A stretch of DNA of 64,000 bases from Poecilobothrus nobilitatus (GCA_947095535.1 OX352772.1:319310018-319374017); one strand, 5' to 3'. Counted from the stretch's first letter, positions 10,307-23,029 are shown. Notes: generated by a model from the sequence alone, not told the origin. Numbers and translations: made by a program.

Positions 10307-13300
10307 ATCAATAATACCTGGAATATTATTACGTTCTTCTAAGATCTTTTAACTCAACTGGTTACTTTATTGTAAATAATCTAAATTAAACTAATTTCAT
10401 ATGATATTAGAAAAATGATATTGCTTCAGGCAAAATATATAGAATAGAAAATATCTTATTTTGCTTGTCGATTTGAATGGTGGTATCGTATGAAATGATC
10501 CATATAAAATATTTTTTATAATAATTTTCCTTCCAGAAAAAATAACCTTTTTTTTTTTTTAGGAAAAAAGTTTTTTTTTTTTTCTTATTTTTGACTTTTA
10601 TTATAGTTAAAAAAAAAATATGAAATTTTTTCGAAGATTAGGACAAGGGAAGTGAAATAAGGACGAATTGTATATAGACCAATACGAAAATGTGTTACAT
10701 CTTAGAATATAATTGCTATCATATTTTTATTCTTCCGGTATTTTATTTTTTTTTTCTCTTTTTATTTCGTTTTTCTTTTCTATATTTGTCATTTCTCATT
10801 CATTTGATTGGGACAAAAAGAATAATATCCTGTCATAGTGATATTGATTTAGTTCCTAGAAAAGGATTCAACTTGTAAAAAACCAAAATAGAAAAAAAAA
10901 AAAACAAAAAATAATAATTGTGACAAAATTCGAAAAAAGAAAGAAGATTAAATAGAGGAAAAATTATAAGAAAGGTAAAGAAAGGATGGAAAAAAAAAAA
11001 ACAAATAAAGAATATTTGTATAAAAAAAAATCTAAAAGAAAAGAAATAAAAATATTTGTTTTATTCCTTCAGTATGTATGTATTTTTTGTTCTCTTGAGA
11101 TAACATTTTTTTTTTGTAAATTTAAATGTTTTTCCTAAAATAAAAATGATATTTTTTCAGTAAATTTAAAATAATTTAATGTTAAACTTTTTTCTGACTT
11201 GAAGTTCTAACTAAAAACAAAAGGTAAAAATAATATTTTAACTTGTATAAGGTCAAATGTGTAGGAGTTTAATAATAAAGTTTTTAGAAAGTGTTTAGAG
11301 CCAGAAGTATTATAAATTCATAACTATTTTTAAACCAATATAACAAAAAAATTTGAATTTATGAAGGTGAACTTGTCACAATGAATTTATTATTGTAAAA
11401 GAAATTTAAAACTTTTCCAATAGGTCCACAAAAAAAAGAAGTGCAAACTAAAAATATTGCCAAATTTTAGTTATTTTTATTATATGCTCGATTAATTTAA
11501 TATAATATTTTATCTTGTTATAATATAAACATTTTCTTAATCAAAGTAAATTACAATAAGTTTATTAACTTAATAAAATATATCTTTTTTAATGTATTTA
11601 CAATAAACTTAAAAATAATAAGGTTAATATTCAATTATTGCATAGTTATAGGAGGAAATTAAATTTTAATTGTAATAGATTCATTTTAGTGAAAATGATA
11701 TTGTAATCAAAATTTCTGTGTTATAATAAAATTCTAGATAGAGAATATAAATGCAATTTCAGAGATTTTTAGTAAAATAGAAATTTTTAAATTACATAGA
11801 CATTTAATATATAAATAATATTTCAATTAAAGTTTAATATTGATTTATATTATAACTACGATACCTCTTGTAAAAAAAAACTTATATTATGTGACAAAAC
11901 TTTAATATATTATGTATTTAAATAATATGTTTTAATTTCTTACTACATACATACATATAACATACTTAGGTAAAATCAATAGTAATCGGTTAAAAATTAA
12001 AACCGAGATGTATATGCGTGCACAAAATTTGTATTTGGCAAGATCTCGCAAACTTCTTAACGAAATGAACTGAAATTAGGCTTAGACAGATTCTCTTTGT
12101 TGGTTAACAGGTCTGAAAGAAAAAATGAGCTAGATAGGCTATGATTTCTATATAAAATGATAACAATAATGTTTTAAAAATGATTTGATCAAATTATATA
12201 AAATTTGGTTTATTTGGTTTATGTCTAAAAAAATTTAGTTTTCCGTTAAAATATGGCCCGAATCTATCGACGGTAAATTGCGAAATAAACTTTTTTAAAC
12301 CAATTTTTGATCATTTCAAAAAAATTTTTGTAATTTTTTTTTTACGCTGTTTTGATAACTATCAAAACTATCTACAAAATTTCAATTCTATTCAATATTT
12401 GCTTAATTTTTTTATTTAAATATAAAACAAGAAATTTTTCGAAAATTGCGAAAGTTTTCTTTTGGCTATGCTTTTAATCTTTATAATTTAATAAAACAAT
12501 AAATTTAAAGTTTTAAATTTTTAAATAATTTCCTGCATTTTGTTTTTATATTGTTAAGAAATTCTACTTTAAATTCAATATAGTTTATGTTCTGGTAATC
12601 CTTTGAAATTAAAAAATTTGAATGTTAAAATAATTTATTCAAAAGAACTGCAGAATTCTAAATTTTTTTTTTTTGTGTTTTTAATATTTTATGAACATTT
12701 TCATTTGAACATCTTTTTATTTTTTTTTCTTTAAAAATTAGTAATTTAAAAGTTTGGTTGTCTCGTGATTAACGGGGTCAACTTTATATAGTAGAATGAA
12801 AATCGTTATATTAATGAATTTTATTTGCTTATATATTTTATTTTATCTAATTTCAGTACTTCATTTCACAGTTCTCAGTTATATTCAAAAACAAAATTGC
12901 ACAATCAAAGCAAGCATATTATTGATGAAACGAGAACAGTTGCATAGAGAAAAAAATACAAAAATAAAGAAAATAATCAGGATTTTTTTTTTTTTTATTT
13001 TCTTTAGGTTTTTATTTTATGAATTTTTGCTTTTTGCAGAAATTCATCACAATTTGTTTTCATTGAATTGTTAAAGAATTGCTTTCTCTTTTAAGTGTTT
13101 TTTTTTTGTAGTTTATTCGCTAAGCAGTCAATCAAAGCAAACAGCTCAAAGCACAATTAAAAAGCCAAAATGAAAAATAAACTAAAAAATAAAAAAATAA
13201 AAATTTTTTTTAATATAATCTGAATTTATTATTACTATTTTTTTTTTTTTTTTGTTTTGTAAGAATTTATTTTATTTCCTTTTTTTTTGGACTTCTTTTG

Positions 13301-13700
13301 ATTCAAGTAAAATTGAAACAAGTAATAAGTTTTTCTTTTCAGGACCAGAATTAGTATAGGTTTGGTTTGAAATTATTGCAGTTTATTAAAAAATGGGATA
13401 TGCAAAAAAAGAATGAAAAAACAATCTGATGATAAAAGAACTTAAGATAATTTTGAATTATTGCAAAGTTGATGCATTTAAGCATTATATAAATATTGCG
13501 GGATTTTAAAAATTAATTAAAAACAAAAATTTGGAGATCTTTTCGAAAAATAAAATTGTTATTCAAAGATGGCATTTGTTCAAAAAAATCTAATTACATT
13601 TAAGAAATTTATTTTTTTAAAATAACCATTTTGCATATTATATTTTTGATAAATTTTTAAACGATAGAAAACCTATTTAGAAGGGTAAGGATATTTATAA
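10307..13700. other. gene-free AT-rich stretch
   Basis: Long T-rich then A-rich tracts (about 10530-10830 and 10870-11060) and ordinary AT sequence. Around 12000-12300 a less biased block (AAACTTCTTAACGAAATGAA, ATATGGCCCGAATCTATCG) looks like another decayed dispersed repeat, but I found no second copy that fixes its limits. Frames at 10690-10878 and 12796-13074 are F/L/I-rich and not credible genes. Confidence 0.5.
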
Positions 13701-13721
13701 TCTTAAGCAATTTGAAAGGAG

Positions 13722-14003
13722 TTCCATAATCTTCAAAAAAAGTGTTAACTAAAAATATCTCTAATATTATGGTTATGCAAACAAGGCATTATTTAAAATT
13801 AAAAGCTCATGAAAGCTCACATTTCCAAAACTTTTATAATAAACTTTTCTCATGATGAAAAGTTTCATGATCTTCAAAAAAAGTGTTAACTAAAAATGTC
13901 TCTAATATTATGATTATGCAAACAAGGTATTATTTAAAATTAGCTCATGAAAGCTCATATTTCCAAAACTTTTATAATGAACTTTTCTCGTAAAAATTTC
14001 AGT
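13722..14003. repeat. 141-bp tandem duplication
   Basis: CTTCAAAAAAAGTGTTAACT at 13731 recurs at 13872 (period 141). Both copies continue through AAAAATRTCTCTAATATTAT and AAAGCTCATATTTCC with scattered substitutions and one short indel. It is older than the duplication at 9096. Confidence 0.8.
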
Positions 14004-14299
14004 TTATCTCAAATTTTTTTCGCAATTATTTCCTTCTTTTCTTCTTGCTTTATTCTGACTGACGTTATTTTTACACTAAGATTTAACTCATTTCTCAGAA
14101 TTTTAACGAGTGAAAATATTCAGATTTAACATAAGTCTGATAAAACAATACATGATTGTAGCAAAATTGTACCGAAAATTAGGAGGAGTTGACCAAATAT
14201 ATAATTGATTATAGTGTTAAATTTAGCACTATTGAGTAGATTATACGATAATAGGGTTGATTATACCAAAAATGAGGAAGAGTAGCAAAATTTGAGCAT

Positions 14300-14470
14300 A
14301 TTAATTTTTCAGTTATTCCAACCGGTTGCATTAGATTTCTAAATTATTCAGAAGTTGTTGATATAAATATTAACTTCTTCCGATAAAATGTTATATAGAC
14401 ACTGAATTATGCTTATATAAAAAAGAAATCGTTTCACAATTACTTGAACCAGATCTCACTTCCACATACC
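14300..14470 (-). repeat. family C fragment (weak)
   Basis: Read in reverse, GGTTCAAGTAATTGTGAAAC, then a CAGTGTCTATATAACATTTT block and TTAATATTTATATCAACAAC follow the order of family C blocks at 22210-22320. Similarity is low. Confidence 0.3.
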
Positions 14471-15238
14471 AATTTCAATAACGAAGGTGATATTTACATA
14501 CATAAAAATAAAATCTTAAAATTTTATAAATATGTAGGTCCTTTATTTTTTGAGTTAGGTCGTGCGGAAGGTCGCAAAAAATTCAATTTTAGATTAAAAC
14601 TATAAAGAAATAAAATAAAATTATAATTTAAAATGTTTTAAAACTTAATGCTTTAAGTTAATACCTAATGAATGCCTTCAAAAATATAAAATTATTTTCT
14701 TTCCCATTATAAATGAAAATGCATCATACGTGTGGTATCGCATACGTTTTAATTTATAACATATCATAAAATTATGATTTGCTTCTATTTTGAAATAATA
14801 TATACTGTATTCTGTTTCTAATATACTCAAAACTTGATGCAAATGTTATTATAAGTTATTGTGCATCATTATTTTTCAGAAATTAAAATTATTCTGCAGT
14901 ACATACCAAGTATGATGCATTTTCATTTATAATGAAAAATAAATTTTTTTTTATAGTTTTGAGAGCATTTAATAAAGTATTAACTTTTAATCATTTTTAT
15001 TTATTTTTTTTTTTAATTTTTATAGATTATTATGTAATTAAATATTTTCAAATGAAAATACAGAGAAAACTTGTAACGAAAATAAAAAAAATATCGTTTA
15101 AATAACGATAATTTCTTTAACTGTTAACTGAACATTATTTAAGTTGCACATTACATTAAATATAGCCACAGCAACTTTTAATTATTCAGAAATCATGTTT
15201 TGAGAAAAAAAAAAAAAAACTATTTACAACAAACAAAT
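14471..15238. other. gene-free AT-rich stretch
   Basis: Near 14700-14950 two stretches are inverted relative to each other (CATTATAAATGAAAATGCAT and ATGCATTTTCATTTATAATG, at about 14705 and 14914). They resemble the ends of a roughly 230-bp MITE-like palindrome. No gene is visible. Confidence 0.4.
14704..14935. mobile_element. MITE-like inverted-repeat element
   Basis: CATTATAAATGAAAATGCAT (about 14704) and ATGCATTTTCATTTATAATG (about 14914) are exact 20-base inverted complements. Further inward, ATACGTGTGGTAT is followed on the other side by ACATACCAAGTATG, which is only partly complementary. The enclosed sequence is AT-rich and non-coding. This fits a short non-autonomous DNA element. The target duplication cannot be fixed because the flanks are AT-rich. 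Confidence 0.6.
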
Positions 15239-15241
15239 CTA

Positions 15242-15313
15242 TCCAGCCAATGGTGTAATGATTAAGACACCGGCCTTTCATACAAAAGGTCTCGGGTTCA
15301 AACCCCGGCTGGG
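15242..15313 (+). pseudogene. tRNA-like sequence (pseudogene or SINE head)
   Basis: An A-box-like TGGTGTAATGATTAAG and a good B-box-like GGTTCAAACCC are spaced as in a tRNA. TCCAGCC at the 5' side can pair with GGCTGGG at the 3' side. A canonical cloverleaf fails: the T stem and this acceptor stem overlap, position 8 is not T, and the CCTTT/AAAGG anticodon stem leaves a loop of 6 or 8 rather than 7. It is therefore more likely a pseudogene or the head of a SINE than a working tRNA gene. Confidence 0.5.
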
Positions 15314-15319
15314 TTATAT

Positions 15320-18300
15320 AGATTAATAAAATAATATAGATTTTTTCTTATAATATATAATTAGTATAATATAATTAAATTAAAAATAAGTATATATGTC
15401 TTATAAATTATAATTAATATCATATTGTAATATATAATAAAATGATAATAAAATATAATTCTTGTGTAAGATAATAGATGGCGTAGAACTAAAGAAACGC
15501 CTACTGTTATACAATAGCTACAGTGAAATAATGATTCCAGAAATTGAAGCTTAGTCAAATTTGAATAATAAATAACTAAGTGGATGTCCTATAATACTCC
15601 TTATTAGAGTAAGGAAAATAAAAAATCTCTTACTTAATAAACTGCTCCATTGTTTGCAATAAAGTGATCTGAGAAAAAATATTTTGATTGTGCAAACAAT
15701 CTACTACAAGAGGAAAATCTACTGCTCTTCAAAAAATTTCTCTATCAAAATTTTCGTAGAGCGAATTTTCTGTAGGTACACTCTCGTGTAAAAACATTTA
15801 TTAGAAGAAAAGTTTTATTTCCGTAGAGCTCTACCAATTTTAATCTCTCAAATATATATACTTAGTTTAAAGTTTCTTAAATCTAACTAAATAAAAATAT
15901 TGGAACATTAAGAATGATCATTAATATTTTTTTTTTGAACTAAATAAAATTTATTATTTTAAGTGTTTATCACTCCTAAAAATTAATTTTTAAGAATAAA
16001 CATTAATTTAATTTTACTTCAGAAAATAAAATACATTAGTTTGATACATAGTTTGATAATTAATATAATTAAAAGCACAAAAAAAATTGAAGTTAATGAC
16101 CATCTAAATAAATATTTTTTTTTTTTCTTTTTCTGTTTTTTTTTTTTTTTTTTAACGTAATTACTAATTACATACATATAACATTATATTTTAATTAGTT
16201 CACATTTTAATATTAAGTGCTATTAATTTACAACTGTGTAAAAGTTGTAATTAATTAATTCATTAGTAAGTTAAATTAAATTAGATTAATATAAAATAAT
16301 TTTAATATTTTGAATTAGTATTACCAGTATAATATGTTATTTCGGCGGAAAATCTGTAAAAGGACGTGAACTGATTTACTAAATAAAAACCATTTAAACT
16401 TAAAAATGGCTCTACAAAATATTCAATGATTTAATTTTTGTATTAAAACTTTAATTTGGTACCTCATATCTGAAAATAGGAAAAAAAAAAAAATTTTTAT
16501 TAAAAAAATGTAAAAATATTGTATAGATATGTTTTTTTTTTTTTTTTTTAAATGTTATTTAAAAAAATTTTGTTTTTAATAATATAAGAATATCCATGTT
16601 TTATAAATACTCGTAAGTTTTCTTTTTTCAATTTTAAAATGTCTTAAATTTGTGAAATTAAATAATGTTATAGTCAACAATATCATATCTCTTCAGTAGA
16701 AATATCAATTTGAACATTTCTTTTTTCAAGAATATTTTTTTCTTTTAGCATTGTTTTACTTTGTGAGCAGCAATAGCAGCAGTTTGTTAATAAATGATTT
16801 TTATTAGTTAACGAATTTGTTATAAAATCAATCTGAGCTAAAATGAATAGACTGGATCTATTTTTATTAAGCTAATTCTTTTTATTAGAACTTTTGTGAG
16901 AATCATCGAAAGGCGTTATAGAGGAGTAGAAAAATCACGAGCCCTTTTATGAGTATGTTCAACTTTAACACATTAAACACCACATCTCTCTTTTACGCCC
17001 AATAGATTATTTTTACGCCCACAGATTATTCTTTATACTAATTTAAGGTTCAAATTAAAGGTTTATGTACTAAATAAAGAATTATATGTCGTTTACTATA
17101 AATGTGCTGCTTAGCTAAGGGAACTAAAATTCGTATTTTTGAACTAAAATTTGTAATTTTAAAATTCGTGATGTTCATACCGCATGTACAAATGAATTTT
17201 CATAAACGGAATTATGCTATCTGGAAATTTAAAATAAATATAGAGATGGGCAGTTGATGCTTTTCATGTTTCGCTTTCAAATGTTTCGAAGAAATACATC
17301 AGACTATTTTAATCTCGTCAGAACAATAACAGGATATTTTTAGATTAAAAAAGAAATATTTGCTATAGGCAGTGATTTTATATCAATTATTTAATATACA
17401 TTTATTAATTGATTTTTCATTAAATATTTTTCGGAAAATTAATTTTAAAGATTTAAATAATATGCAATTAATTAAAATCTTTTCAATTATATCTTATGAA
17501 AACAATAAAAAAGTCAAAACTCTAAATATTTAATTTTTGTTGATAAATCATTGAAAATATTTTTTTTTTTTTAAATGTGTCAAAGAAATACAAATTAATT
17601 AATGAATTAATAAATTCATTAATACATATATTATAAATTATATGTCAGATTAATATTAAATTTTTTATTTATTGTTAAGAACCGCATGTGTCTATTATAT
17701 AAATTTATTTATATATACATATATATATTTAACATCTTAATTTAATTAAATTAAAAAAAAAATTTTTCCTTTTTTTTTGTTGTTCTAATCGATAAAATCA
17801 ACAGTCTCATCCTACATATGTATAGTATACAAAACATACTATTTATTTTATATAACTATTGTATTTTATTCATACAAAAATATAAATATACCTATTACCT
17901 ATATATATAAGAAATCATGAATTTGTACCTGTAAAATAACAATGTGTATATAGATCAACTTAATACAAACAATAGATTAATCGGAGTTCAATAAAAAGCA
18001 AACACATTTTTGTGATCTTCTTATAAGAATATACGAGTATTAAAATAAAAATCAAAATAGCAACAATAAATTTCCGTCATTCGATACTTTTATCTATAAT
18101 TCATTCAATAGAAAATTTTATATTTTTGGTTCAGTTGGTTCATTCTATTGTATACCCATTACCCACCCTGCCAATACAATGATTCACAATATCAGAAAAT
18201 AATAATAATAAAAAAAATAAAAATAAAAAAAATAATAACAATAACAAAAAAAATGAATTTTAAAGAATTGCGTTTAAATAAAGTTATTGAAAAGCATTAA

Positions 18301-18685
18301 AGGTGTGATTTTTTTTTTTTCCACGTTACTTGATTTAAATGAAAATTATGCGTGTAGGTTGATTACAGATTGATAAAGAAAGAAAACATAAACAAAAAAA
18401 AACACCTATGTAAAATTGCTTCTGTTATCGGCAATAATCATTAAACTCTAATCAGGTGAAATCTTATACGTCGAGTTTGTCATATTTTTTTTTATTTCTG
18501 TTATTTTTAAATTTCTTTTAAACAGAGTGTTATAAAAGAATATGAATCAATTTAGTTTTTAAGAAAGTGAATAGAGAAATATTTAAGATTATTGTATTAG
18601 GGATAAGTAGTCACTTAGGAAATAGGGTTTGGAATAATTAGAATTATGGAGGGTTAATGTTCTTCTTAAATTTCAACGTGTGCAT
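15320..18685. other. gene-free AT-rich stretch
   Basis: A/T runs, simple AAT/AAC tracts near 18200-18250, and no recognisable gene or element. A short GC-richer piece (TTTCGGCGGAAAATC, about 16340) is isolated. Confidence 0.55.
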
Positions 18686-18689
18686 ATAA

Positions 18690-18960
18690 CAAACGAATTT
18701 CCGAATGCCGTATTACGTCACCTTGACAGTTGTAGGGGTGGGCATCTGTCGCACTCCTTGTTTCACTTTGGAAAATTTTGAGTGGAGGTATTGTTTTATT
18801 TCTTTAGAACAGACGTTTACCCCTATACAAGGTATCTATAAAACAGAGTCATTAACCCGACAGTACGGCGTTGACAGAGTGAAGTGAGTGTTGAGGTAAA
18901 ACTAGGATAGCCAATAAGACGAATAGCTCTGTTTTTCATTTTGTCGAAATAACCCATGAT
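18690..18960 (-). pseudogene. LINE reverse-transcriptase C-terminal relic
   Basis: On the minus strand from about 18954, one frame reads KMKNRAIRLIGYPSFTSTL, then LCQRRTVGLMTLFYRYLV, before a stop near 18822. After a frame change a second frame reads IPPLKIFQ then TRSATDAHPYNCQ (about 18800-18725). This succession (an AIRLI.DP..T.SL segment, an HRR...LSLFYRY signature, then a PP...TR....HP segment) is what I know from the C-terminal region downstream of the RT in Jockey/CR1-like non-LTR retrotransposons. Stops and at least two frameshifts show it is dead. It coincides with an island of higher GC. The plus-strand frame at 18705-18887 is its shadow. Confidence 0.72.
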
Positions 18961-19477
18961 TTGACCAAGTCAATTTTTCATCTAACTCGATCCACAGAAT
19001 GTTTAAATCTGAAAATTTGAAAATTTATTTCATTCATTAATAATTTACTTAAGAAACACTCTGTATCTTAAATATGACCAACCAGTATAAAATTATAAAA
19101 TAAGTTAATTTGTAATCTATTAATACTTGCATTATTTAAACTACTTATTTATTTTTTTTTTTAAATTCTTTTATAATGCAAAAACCTCCATATCAAAAAT
19201 TGTTTTAATAAAATTTTACGATAAAACAAGGAAGCATGTGAAATTAAGCGTTTTGAAAGTCGCTAATTAAAATAATATAACAGATTAAAGTATGCATTGT
19301 TATTTTTTGCAAAAAAATATATTATTTAATCAAAAGCCATTTTGTTCCGTTTTAATTATATAAGAGATTAGGTTCTGCATCTCAATTCTCATCAGACTCC
19401 TAATTTTTTCCATAAATATTTAAAAATTTCTAAATTTAATCAAATTGGAAGAAAGGCATAAAAATTATATAAAATTT
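18961..19477. other. gene-free AT-rich stretch
   Basis: No features visible beyond A/T-rich sequence. Confidence 0.6.
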
Positions 19478-19513
19478 CTGTTTTGGAAAAAGTTAAAACC
19501 TTTTCCAAAACAG
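19478..19513. repeat. perfect 13-bp-arm hairpin
   Basis: CTGTTTTGGAAAA (19478-19490) and TTTTCCAAAACAG (19501-19513) are exact inverted complements around a 10-base loop. It sits at the left edge of the foldback element that follows, whose right edge also carries AAAACAG (19966-19972). Confidence 0.85.
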
Positions 19514-19972
19514 ACCTTTTACCTTTACCTTTTGTACTTTAACTGGAGACATTTTTACTTTAAGTGAATATTGTTTACTTTAACTGAAGGCTTATTTACT
19601 TTAAATGCATATTTTATATTTTAAGTGAAGATTGTTTTATTTTAAATGAAGAATCTTTTACTTTAGTAATTTATGTTATATAAATATTTAATATACATAT
19701 ATTTAATTTACTTAATACATAATATATATTTGGATTTGATATTTATGTATTTGATATTTACAAACACATATATACATATATATTTATTATATAAATATAT
19801 GTATATGTATTATTTTACTTTATAACTTTTATTACAAATTTATGTACTTAAAGTAAAAAAAACATCTTCATTTAAAGTAAAAACTTCTTCACTTAAAGTA
19901 AAAATATCGTCACTTAAAGTAAAAATGTCTTCAGTTAAAGTAAAAAATGTATAATATATTATACTAAAACAG
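19478..19972. mobile_element. foldback element with ACTTTAA-repeat arms
   Basis: The left arm (about 19534-19668) has six or seven loosely tandem units of about 22-25 bases built on TTTACTTTAAGTGAAGA. The right arm (about 19845-19947) has at least five units of the inverse, TCTTCACTTAAAGTAAAAA. A TATA-rich centre of about 170 bases lies between. Both edges carry the same CTGTTTT inverted. No ORF is present. The architecture resembles the FB family in this window, but its units and centre are different. Confidence 0.7.
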
Positions 19973-21737
19973 TTTTCTTTTTTTTTTTTTAATTTATTTT
20001 AATTTAAATTATTTTTCATGAAATCATAATCATGCATTTACGTTTACAGGAACAGACAGAATGCAATATTTATAAGCACATTTTTTAAAATTTTTTTAAA
20101 AATGTAAAATATGTATTATATGTAAAAGTTTGTGAATGTATGTGTATGCACCAGATAATAATAATATCATAAATAAATCTGTAAATTTGATATAATAAAG
20201 AAAAGCAGTTATTATTATTACATTAAGTATTCATGTCAAGAAAGGCGTTAAAATCAGATCATCGTAAGTGTAACAAACTAAAGTAAAAAAAAAAAAAGAT
20301 ATTTTTCTATATTTTTTTAATACATGAAATCTTAAATAGTTTTTTGATTACTAACATTTAAAATCAATATAGGTTTTTTCTCTTTTTTTTTTCAATTTTA
20401 TTTTATTTACGGTTTTAAAAATACTTTTTATTTAATATTTTTTAAAATACAATAAAATAGTTTTTAATTTAATTTTTTTTTTTTTTTTTTTACCTCTTCA
20501 TTTAATATAAAAATTTCACTGTTATAATATAGAACTAATAAAATCAAAAATGATGCTGGTTCTTCCTTTTTTTATTTTTTATAATGCAAGTATTGTTTAG
20601 TACAAAAAAGAAAATCTGTAGGTTTATTTTTAAAAATATAGGTATTATTTTATTGAAATTATGACATACATTGTATATATTGTTTACAATATCAGAAAAA
20701 AAAACAATTGCGTGTACGAAAATTTTCAACATTTAAAAGAAAAAAAAAAAAACCATAATCTGTTTTTAATACTATAATATTACCGTTATTTTATTATTAT
20801 TTTATTGTTATTACATATATACAATTTTTTATACCGTATTTCGATTAAAAATAAATAAAAACATTGATAATAATTATTGAAAGAAATATAAATTAAAATA
20901 AATTTTATTTTCTTTTGATAACAAAAAAAAAAAGGTATCTATTTTATTTATTTTTGTTTTTTTATGTGTTTTTTTTTTTGTTAACAAAGAGCATTTTTTT
21001 TTAACATGAGTACCTATATAATATATTTGAAAATAACCGGTTTAACGTTTAGTTTTAGAAATTTAATTAGAATGTTTTTGCTTTAAAAATAATAAAAGTA
21101 ATGCTATTAATACCTGATATAAATATCTATAATATAGTACCTGGCAAGATTTAAGTATAGTATTTTCATATATCAATATGTCAATATGTTTCATATGTCA
21201 ATCATAGTTACATTTAAATTCAAGCTTTATGAATTTTACACTTTTTAGTTTATCAAATTGATTGCAAACTTCCATTACAATAATAATCGAAATTTGATCG
21301 AAAAATTAAATTTGTTACTTAGTAAATTTTTATCTAACATTTTGATTACACAATATTTTATTTCAAATATTACAAGAGTAAAAAAAATACAGGTATATTT
21401 TCTTTTTGTGTCATTCATACTTCTAGTCTAAATTCATCATATTGGTTGGGAATAGATTTAAAACATTTTTTACTCTTAGAGTTTTTGTTTTCTATTTAAA
21501 TATTTCTTATAGGTTTAATCGCAAAAATTTCAGTGCTATGGTATTATTTTATCGAACCCCTTTTTGGTTCTGCATTTACAGTTTTATATTCCGATTTTAA
21601 CAGTTTCTGGTACGAACGTAGTTCTTTAAGAGTTTAAAAAATTTGTCATTAAGTTTAATGCTTCTTTGTTCTTTACAGTAAAAGTAAAGAGATAAATAAG
21701 TATATAATAGGTTTAGTTATATAATAATTTAATCTTA
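19973..21737. other. gene-free AT-rich stretch
   Basis: A/T runs and low-complexity sequence only. The 62-codon minus frame at 20544-20732 is F/I/N-rich and not credible. Confidence 0.55.
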
Positions 21738-22001
21738 AATCGCCGCAATATCATTAATGTAATAGCAAATTTATCGGAACACTGTTCAATTGGCAGACAT
21801 AGCAAAAGATTAAAACTGTCCTTATGTGACTTTTGCAAAAGTTCCAAAGGTTTACAAAAAGATCAATCAATGTTTCAACTATTGTGCGAATATCTAGCTC
21901 TTGCTCTAAATAAAATAAAGTTTCTGGGTAAATTCTTCTTAATTTTGGTCGGAAATGCAGTTATACAGGATTTACACCGCTTTATAATAAGCTTCCAATG
22001 A
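21738..22001 (+). pseudogene. LINE ORF2 C-terminal zinc-knuckle relic
   Basis: One plus-strand frame is open from about 21738 to a TGA at 21999-22001. It contains HCSIGRHSKRLKL followed by CDFCKSS and later LLCEYLAL. RNase H-bearing and R1/LOA/I-type LINEs typically end with a GHCPIGRH segment, then a CX2C...HX4C finger and a final hydrophobic segment. Here the order is the same but the finger histidine position reads Q (QLLCE), so the motif is broken. Upstream frames are not recognisable. The nearby downstream sequence (about 22055) is a TA microsatellite. Confidence 0.68.
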
Positions 22002-22053
22002 TTTAATAATGATGAGAACAACTGTTCCAGGATATCACAACCGCCCTAAACGG

Positions 22054-22054
<1 letters not shown>

Positions 22055-22090
<36 letters not shown>
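22055..22090. repeat. (TA)n microsatellite
   Basis: A clean run of 18 TA units. Confidence 0.95.
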
Positions 22091-22093
<3 letters not shown>

Positions 22094-22189
22094 TCGTTAC
22101 GGTTATATACCGTTAAGTTACTGTGCACTCAAAAAATAATAATACAAGGATTCTGAAAGTTTTACCATTTCATTTTTATGGAAATGTCA

Positions 22190-22320
22190 TTTTTACGATT
22201 AAAATTTAGCAAGATGAACCAACTGATTCAAGTAGCTGTCATACAATTTTTCAGTGTGTCTATATAAGTTAGATATTTAAAGTTTTGTCAAATAAAGTTA
22301 TGTTTTATGTCAACTATAGA
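22190..22320 (+). repeat. family C fragment
   Basis: It carries AAGATGAACCAACTGATTCA then AGTAGCTGTCATACAA, followed by AGATATTTAAAGTTTTGTCA and TTTTATGTCAAC. This is the same block order as at 2085-2215 and 27300-27370. Confidence 0.5.
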
Positions 22321-22985
22321 AAAATATTATAAAATTATGAATCAAAAAAAAAAATTCAGGATTCGCTAATAAGACATGTATGTATTAAAAAAAATTAAAT
22401 GTCTACAAAAATTCTAGATATCATAAAAAAATAATATTACATAAAAAGAATTTTTGTTTTATAAATAGGAAGATAATATGTATAGGGTTTTTACCTAGAT
22501 AGGTATTTTTAATAATTCGTGTTTTTTGTTTATTTATGGCATTTTGTTTATTATTTTTATACCATAAAATTTAATATATTTTTAAATATTATGAAAATGT
22601 ATACCTATCTATTGTTTTCTATATTTATTTATTTTAATAAGAATTAAGTATAGCTATTTAAGAATAGTTACATAAAGACATTTTTTTATGAATGAAAATT
22701 TATTTATTGTGTGCATAAATTTATTATTAATATGCTATAAAAAAAAATTTGATTTATTGTTTCTTAATAAAAAGAAAAAAAAAACCAAAATTTTTTTAAC
22801 CACATTAAATAAATTCCATATTAAAAAGTAAATTATTTAACGATATGGGATACAAAAGGAAAATATGTGGATATTTATTATTTATTATTATTGATTATAG
22901 CTTTAAAGCTTAAGCAGCATAAAATATGAATTAAAATTTTAACCTACACATATTTGCGATTAATCTAATAGTTTCTCATATAAAT
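22321..22985. other. gene-free AT-rich stretch
   Basis: No gene or recognisable element; homopolymer and TA-rich sequence. Confidence 0.6.
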
Positions 22986-23029
22986 GAAAAACAATATTTG
23001 TTTTTTACTTGTACTGTATTTTGAAGAAA

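Noticed and set aside
15242..15313. A functional tRNA gene
   Set aside because: The boxes are good, but the T stem and acceptor stem compete for the same bases and the anticodon loop would have 6 or 8 bases. I kept it as a pseudogene or SINE head.
18705..18887. 60-codon plus-strand frame in a GC-richer island
   Set aside because: The minus strand of the same bases carries LINE C-terminal wording, which explains the composition better.
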